From Deltaproteobacteria bacterium (GTDB lineage: Bacteria; Desulfobacterota; Desulfobacteria; Desulfobacterales; C00003060): a DNA stretch of 14,626 nt. Location: assembly GCA_003647435.1 (NCBI GenBank), contig QMMV01000013.1, positions 1 to 14,626 of the forward strand, written 5' to 3'. The notes beneath the pieces were generated by a model. The model searched no databases. It was not told the DNA's origin and saw nothing but the letters and a program-made list of their open reading frames with translations. Shown here one piece after another: positions 12,678 through 14,626 of the stretch (within the stretch, counting starts at the first letter, position 1; the number at the start of each line of letters is the position of its first letter). The translations under genes and the position numbers were made by a program.

Positions 12678-13691
12678 CTAAAATTCTCTTATTGCCAGCC
12701 AATCCGGTCTTTTTGCTCCGCTATCGGCAAGCAGTAGATTAGCCAATCTGTGGGCTTCGTGCTGGATGATAAACCGCCGTTTTACGTTCCTTCTCCTGTA
12801 GCGAACGGTTTCGTCCAGATGCCTGTTCATGGCCTCCACGACCACCGGCTTGCCGGCCTGATTCAAAGAAACAGCATGCTGGTCGGCAGTAAAAAATTCG
12901 TCTTTCATCTTTTTTCCTGTAAAAAGATAGACGGTCACTTGATCAGCGAAAATCCGGAAAGGTTCAATGAGATCAAAGACCAGAGACTTCTTGTTGGAAT
13001 TGTCTGTGTGCAGGAAACCAATGTAGGGATCAAGGCCGGAAAGAATGCAGGCTTTTTCAACGAGCCCGTAGAGCATGCCGTAGCAGTAATTGAGACAGGC
13101 ATTGAAAGGATCTTGAGCCGGCCGACGTGACCGTCCCTTGAATTGATACTTTTGGGGAAGCAGACCGGAGAGACATTGAAAATAGCTCTTCCCCGCAGTT
13201 CCCTCAAGCCCCATGAGGCGGTTGCGAGCACTCTCAAGCTCCATGTTGTTAAAAGGAAGGGAATCCCTGACCTTCTCAATGGCCCGAAGAGGTGCAATGA
13301 AATGACTTTCTCTGCCCGGCCTGGCGTGCATCAGTTTTTTCAGAAAATGGAGCTGGTTATCGAGTTTCCGGGCCACCATGTCAACGACAAGTTGAAGCCC
13401 CAATTGATTATCCATGGCCTCAAGCTGTCTTCTGCGAACAAGGGCGGTGCTTCCCATCCTGGAAAACCAGATACGCCCCACAGGATCGCCGTATGTGTCC
13501 ATAAAGATAATATCGATGTTGTGCTCAAGGGCAAGCACCACCGCCTGTGTGGAGATCATGGCTTGGTTTGAGATGAGGATGCTTTCAACCTTAAGAGGGG
13601 AAATATCAAGGGCCCTGTCTTTTTGCTTCAAGCGAAGGCACTGATCTTTTTGTGTAATGAAGGTGCCAGGGGTATTAATGACAAGCTGCAT
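12678..13691 (-). CDS. cas1: CRISPR-associated integrase Cas1
   Basis: This 337-residue protein is the spacer integrase of the adaptation complex. The N-terminal beta domain reads MQLVINTPGTFITQKDQCL. The helical catalytic domain has the metal ligands E163 (LMGLEGTAGKSYF), H228 (GFLHTD) and D240 or E243 (FDLIEPFR), all in the expected order and spacing. Length and motifs suggest an active enzyme. The ATG at 13691 is preferred over the TTG at 13703 because Cas1 proteins begin with this strand; GAGAAGG lies just upstream, rather close. It is the first gene of the cas1-cas2-HEAT unit and is transcribed divergently from the DUF1638 gene. No cas4 is fused or adjacent. Confidence 0.96.
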   Translation of the reverse strand: MQLVINTPGTFITQKDQCLRLKQKDRALDISPLKVESILISNQAMISTQAVVLALEHNIDIIFMDTYGDPVGRIWFSRMGSTALVRRRQLEAMDNQLGLQLVVDMVARKLDNQLHFLKKLMHARPGRESHFIAPLRAIEKVRDSLPFNNMELESARNRLMGLEGTAGKSYFQCLSGLLPQKYQFKGRSRRPAQDPFNACLNYCYGMLYGLVEKACILSGLDPYIGFLHTDNSNKKSLVFDLIEPFRIFADQVTVYLFTGKKMKDEFFTADQHAVSLNQAGKPVVVEAMNRHLDETVRYRRRNVKRRFIIQHEAHRLANLLLADSGAKRPDWLAIREF

Positions 13692-13973
13692 AAGCCTTCT
13701 CAAGTGGTACGCACGGGACGTTTGGACGGAAATTGCTCAAAGTGTTTTCTGAGCGGCTCCACTCGATCAGTATTGATGATACATAACAAAGAATTGGGGA
13801 AAAGAAAAGCGATTATGCAGTTATCCTTTTTTCGCATGCGGGAAATCTGAAATGAAGGGTAAAAACAGGGCAGTTTCCGCCAAATCGCTGGACAATCTCC
13901 CGGATGTCTTTTAGAATTAGAAGTCTTCGCTCCAATTGGAGCATTGAAGTGATCCGTTTAAGTGAGAAGTGCG
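13692..13973. other. Divergent intergenic region between cas1 and the DUF1638 gene
   Basis: This 282-base stretch between head-to-head genes must hold the promoters for the adaptation unit and probably for the DUF1638 gene. No confident -35/-10 pair was found by eye, and no CRISPR leader or repeat is recognisable. A perfect 14-base palindrome lies at 13929-13942. A 66-codon minus-strand frame (13813-14013) overlaps the start of the DUF1638 gene and is judged spurious. Confidence 0.5.
13929..13942. promoter_or_regulatory. Perfect 14-bp palindrome upstream of DUF1638 gene, possible operator
   Basis: The sequence GCTCCAATTGGAGC is a perfect inverted repeat with no spacer, centred about 38 bases before the ATG of the DUF1638 gene. 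That is a position where a repressor dimer could block transcription. It stands alone; no second copy was found in the window. An operator function is inferred only from symmetry and position. Confidence 0.35.
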
Positions 13974-14626
13974 ATGGGGCGGGTATCGTTTTCAGATATT
14001 GTGATAGTATCATGTGGAACGTTGAGTTTAGAGCTCAGATATTTACAGAAAAGTGGATTTCTGGATGCAAGGCACATTTTTTATACTACTCCGGGGCTTC
14101 ACGAGAGACCAAGAGAACTGGAGCGACAGTTGAGGAATAGAATCAACAAAGCTAAAGAAAAGGCGGACAGGGTACTCGTAGTCTATGGGGGCAAGTTCTG
14201 CTATGTTAATGGAGATAACCCCACCAGAACTATGGAAAAGATCATTCACGAACAGGGGCCGGGAGTGGCGAGGGTGGACGCAACCCACTGTATGGACATG
14301 TTGGCCAACGAAGAACAACGAGAAAAAATTGCACAGGAAATAGCCGGCGGTGAAAAAGTATGGTGGATGACACCAGGATGGATCAAGTTCCGACATTATG
14401 TGTTTAAGGGGTGGGATAAGGGTCTTGCCAATGAAAATTTCCCACGGCATACTGGAGGAGCCATTGTCCTTGATGCAGTCGGTTATATTGACCGCTACAT
14501 TGCCGAACGCCCTGAAGAGTTGCTGGAATACTCTGACTGGATGGGGATACCTATCCAGGCCTACCCTGTGACACTGGATCGTTTCAAGTCCTTGCTTCTT
14601 GAGCAAGCCAATAAATTGCATGAGAC
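13974..14626 (+). CDS. DUF1638 family protein, N-terminal part (runs off right edge)
   Basis: The plus-strand frame from ATG (13974) stays open to the window end, giving 217 residues. Recognisable features are IVIVSCGTLSLELRYL near the start (the CGTL motif typical of DUF1638), then LDARHIFYTTPGLHERP, VLVVYGGKFC, VDATHCMDML and VWWMTPGWIKFRHYVFKGW. The conserved cysteines and histidine (CGT, KFC, HC) suggest a metal-binding protein. DUF1638 members occur in methanogens and anaerobic bacteria, often near corrinoid or methyl-transfer genes, but their reaction is unknown. A GTG four codons upstream (13962) is an alternative start, directly after an in-frame TAA. The gene is on the opposite strand from the cas genes and probably marks the edge of the defence region. 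Confidence 0.85.
   Translation, partial: MGRVSFSDIVIVSCGTLSLELRYLQKSGFLDARHIFYTTPGLHERPRELERQLRNRINKAKEKADRVLVVYGGKFCYVNGDNPTRTMEKIIHEQGPGVARVDATHCMDMLANEEQREKIAQEIAGGEKVWWMTPGWIKFRHYVFKGWDKGLANENFPRHTGGAIVLDAVGYIDRYIAERPEELLEYSDWMGIPIQAYPVTLDRFKSLLLEQANKLHE

Noticed and set aside
13143..13571. 142-residue plus-strand frame
   Set aside because: It is the antisense shadow of cas1, which has all catalytic residues on the minus strand.
13813..14013. 66-residue minus-strand frame between cas1 and DUF1638
   Set aside because: It overlaps the DUF1638 start on the other strand, has no good ribosome binding site and no recognisable domain.
14043..14621. 192-residue minus-strand frame
   Set aside because: It is the antisense shadow of the DUF1638 gene, whose plus-strand translation carries recognisable family motifs.
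1..14626. Transposon-encoded CRISPR (CAST-like) system
   Set aside because: Cas3, Cas1 and Cas2 are present and no tnsB, tnsC, tniQ or transposon ends are seen.

Overview
This is a bacterial-type defence region. Nearly every gene is on the minus strand, packed with small overlaps, and preceded by purine-rich (GGAGG-like) ribosome binding sites. The core is a type I CRISPR-Cas system, best described as I-B-like. A partial DUF1638 gene at the right edge, the CRISPR subtype and the many nucleotidyltransferase-fold toxin-antitoxin modules suggest an anaerobic bacterium, perhaps of the former Deltaproteobacteria. That placement is an inference; no rRNA or tRNA is present to fix it.

Layout, left to right. 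1-535: start of a TPR-like protein (minus) running off the left edge. 695-1407: MNT nucleotidyltransferase / HEPN pair (minus, ATGA overlap). 1616-1884: decayed 3' end of a second cas6. 1869-8872: the interference cassette, transcribed right to left as cas6, cas8, cas7, cas5, cas3. cas6 and cas8 share an ATGA overlap, and cas5 and cas3 overlap by 13 bases. cas7 is split by a one-base frameshift in a G run. 9114-9969: small protein plus AbiEii-like nucleotidyltransferase. 9970-10455: a long spacer with gene-like debris and a 32-base copy of the 3' end of the HEAT-repeat gene. 10456-11204: a second small protein plus nucleotidyltransferase pair. 11410-13691: the adaptation module cas1-cas2, followed 2 bases later by a HEAT-repeat protein gene. 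13974-14626: DUF1638 protein (plus), incomplete.

How the genes fit together. Cas1-Cas2 would capture spacers. Cas6 would cut the array transcript. Cas8-Cas7-Cas5 would form Cascade around the crRNA, and Cas3 would nick and unwind the target. No cas4 and no CRISPR repeat array are visible in the window, so the array must lie outside it or be lost. The three toxin-antitoxin-like pairs flank or interrupt the cas genes: two separate the adaptation and interference modules, and one lies beyond the cas3 end. They may act as addiction or backup immunity elements, or may simply mark an insertion hotspot.

The cas7 frameshift, the cas6 remnant and the gene-like debris between modules point to an eroding or rearranged locus. 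The most unusual arrangement is the HEAT-repeat gene tightly coupled to cas1-cas2. No convincing rho-independent terminator was found by eye.
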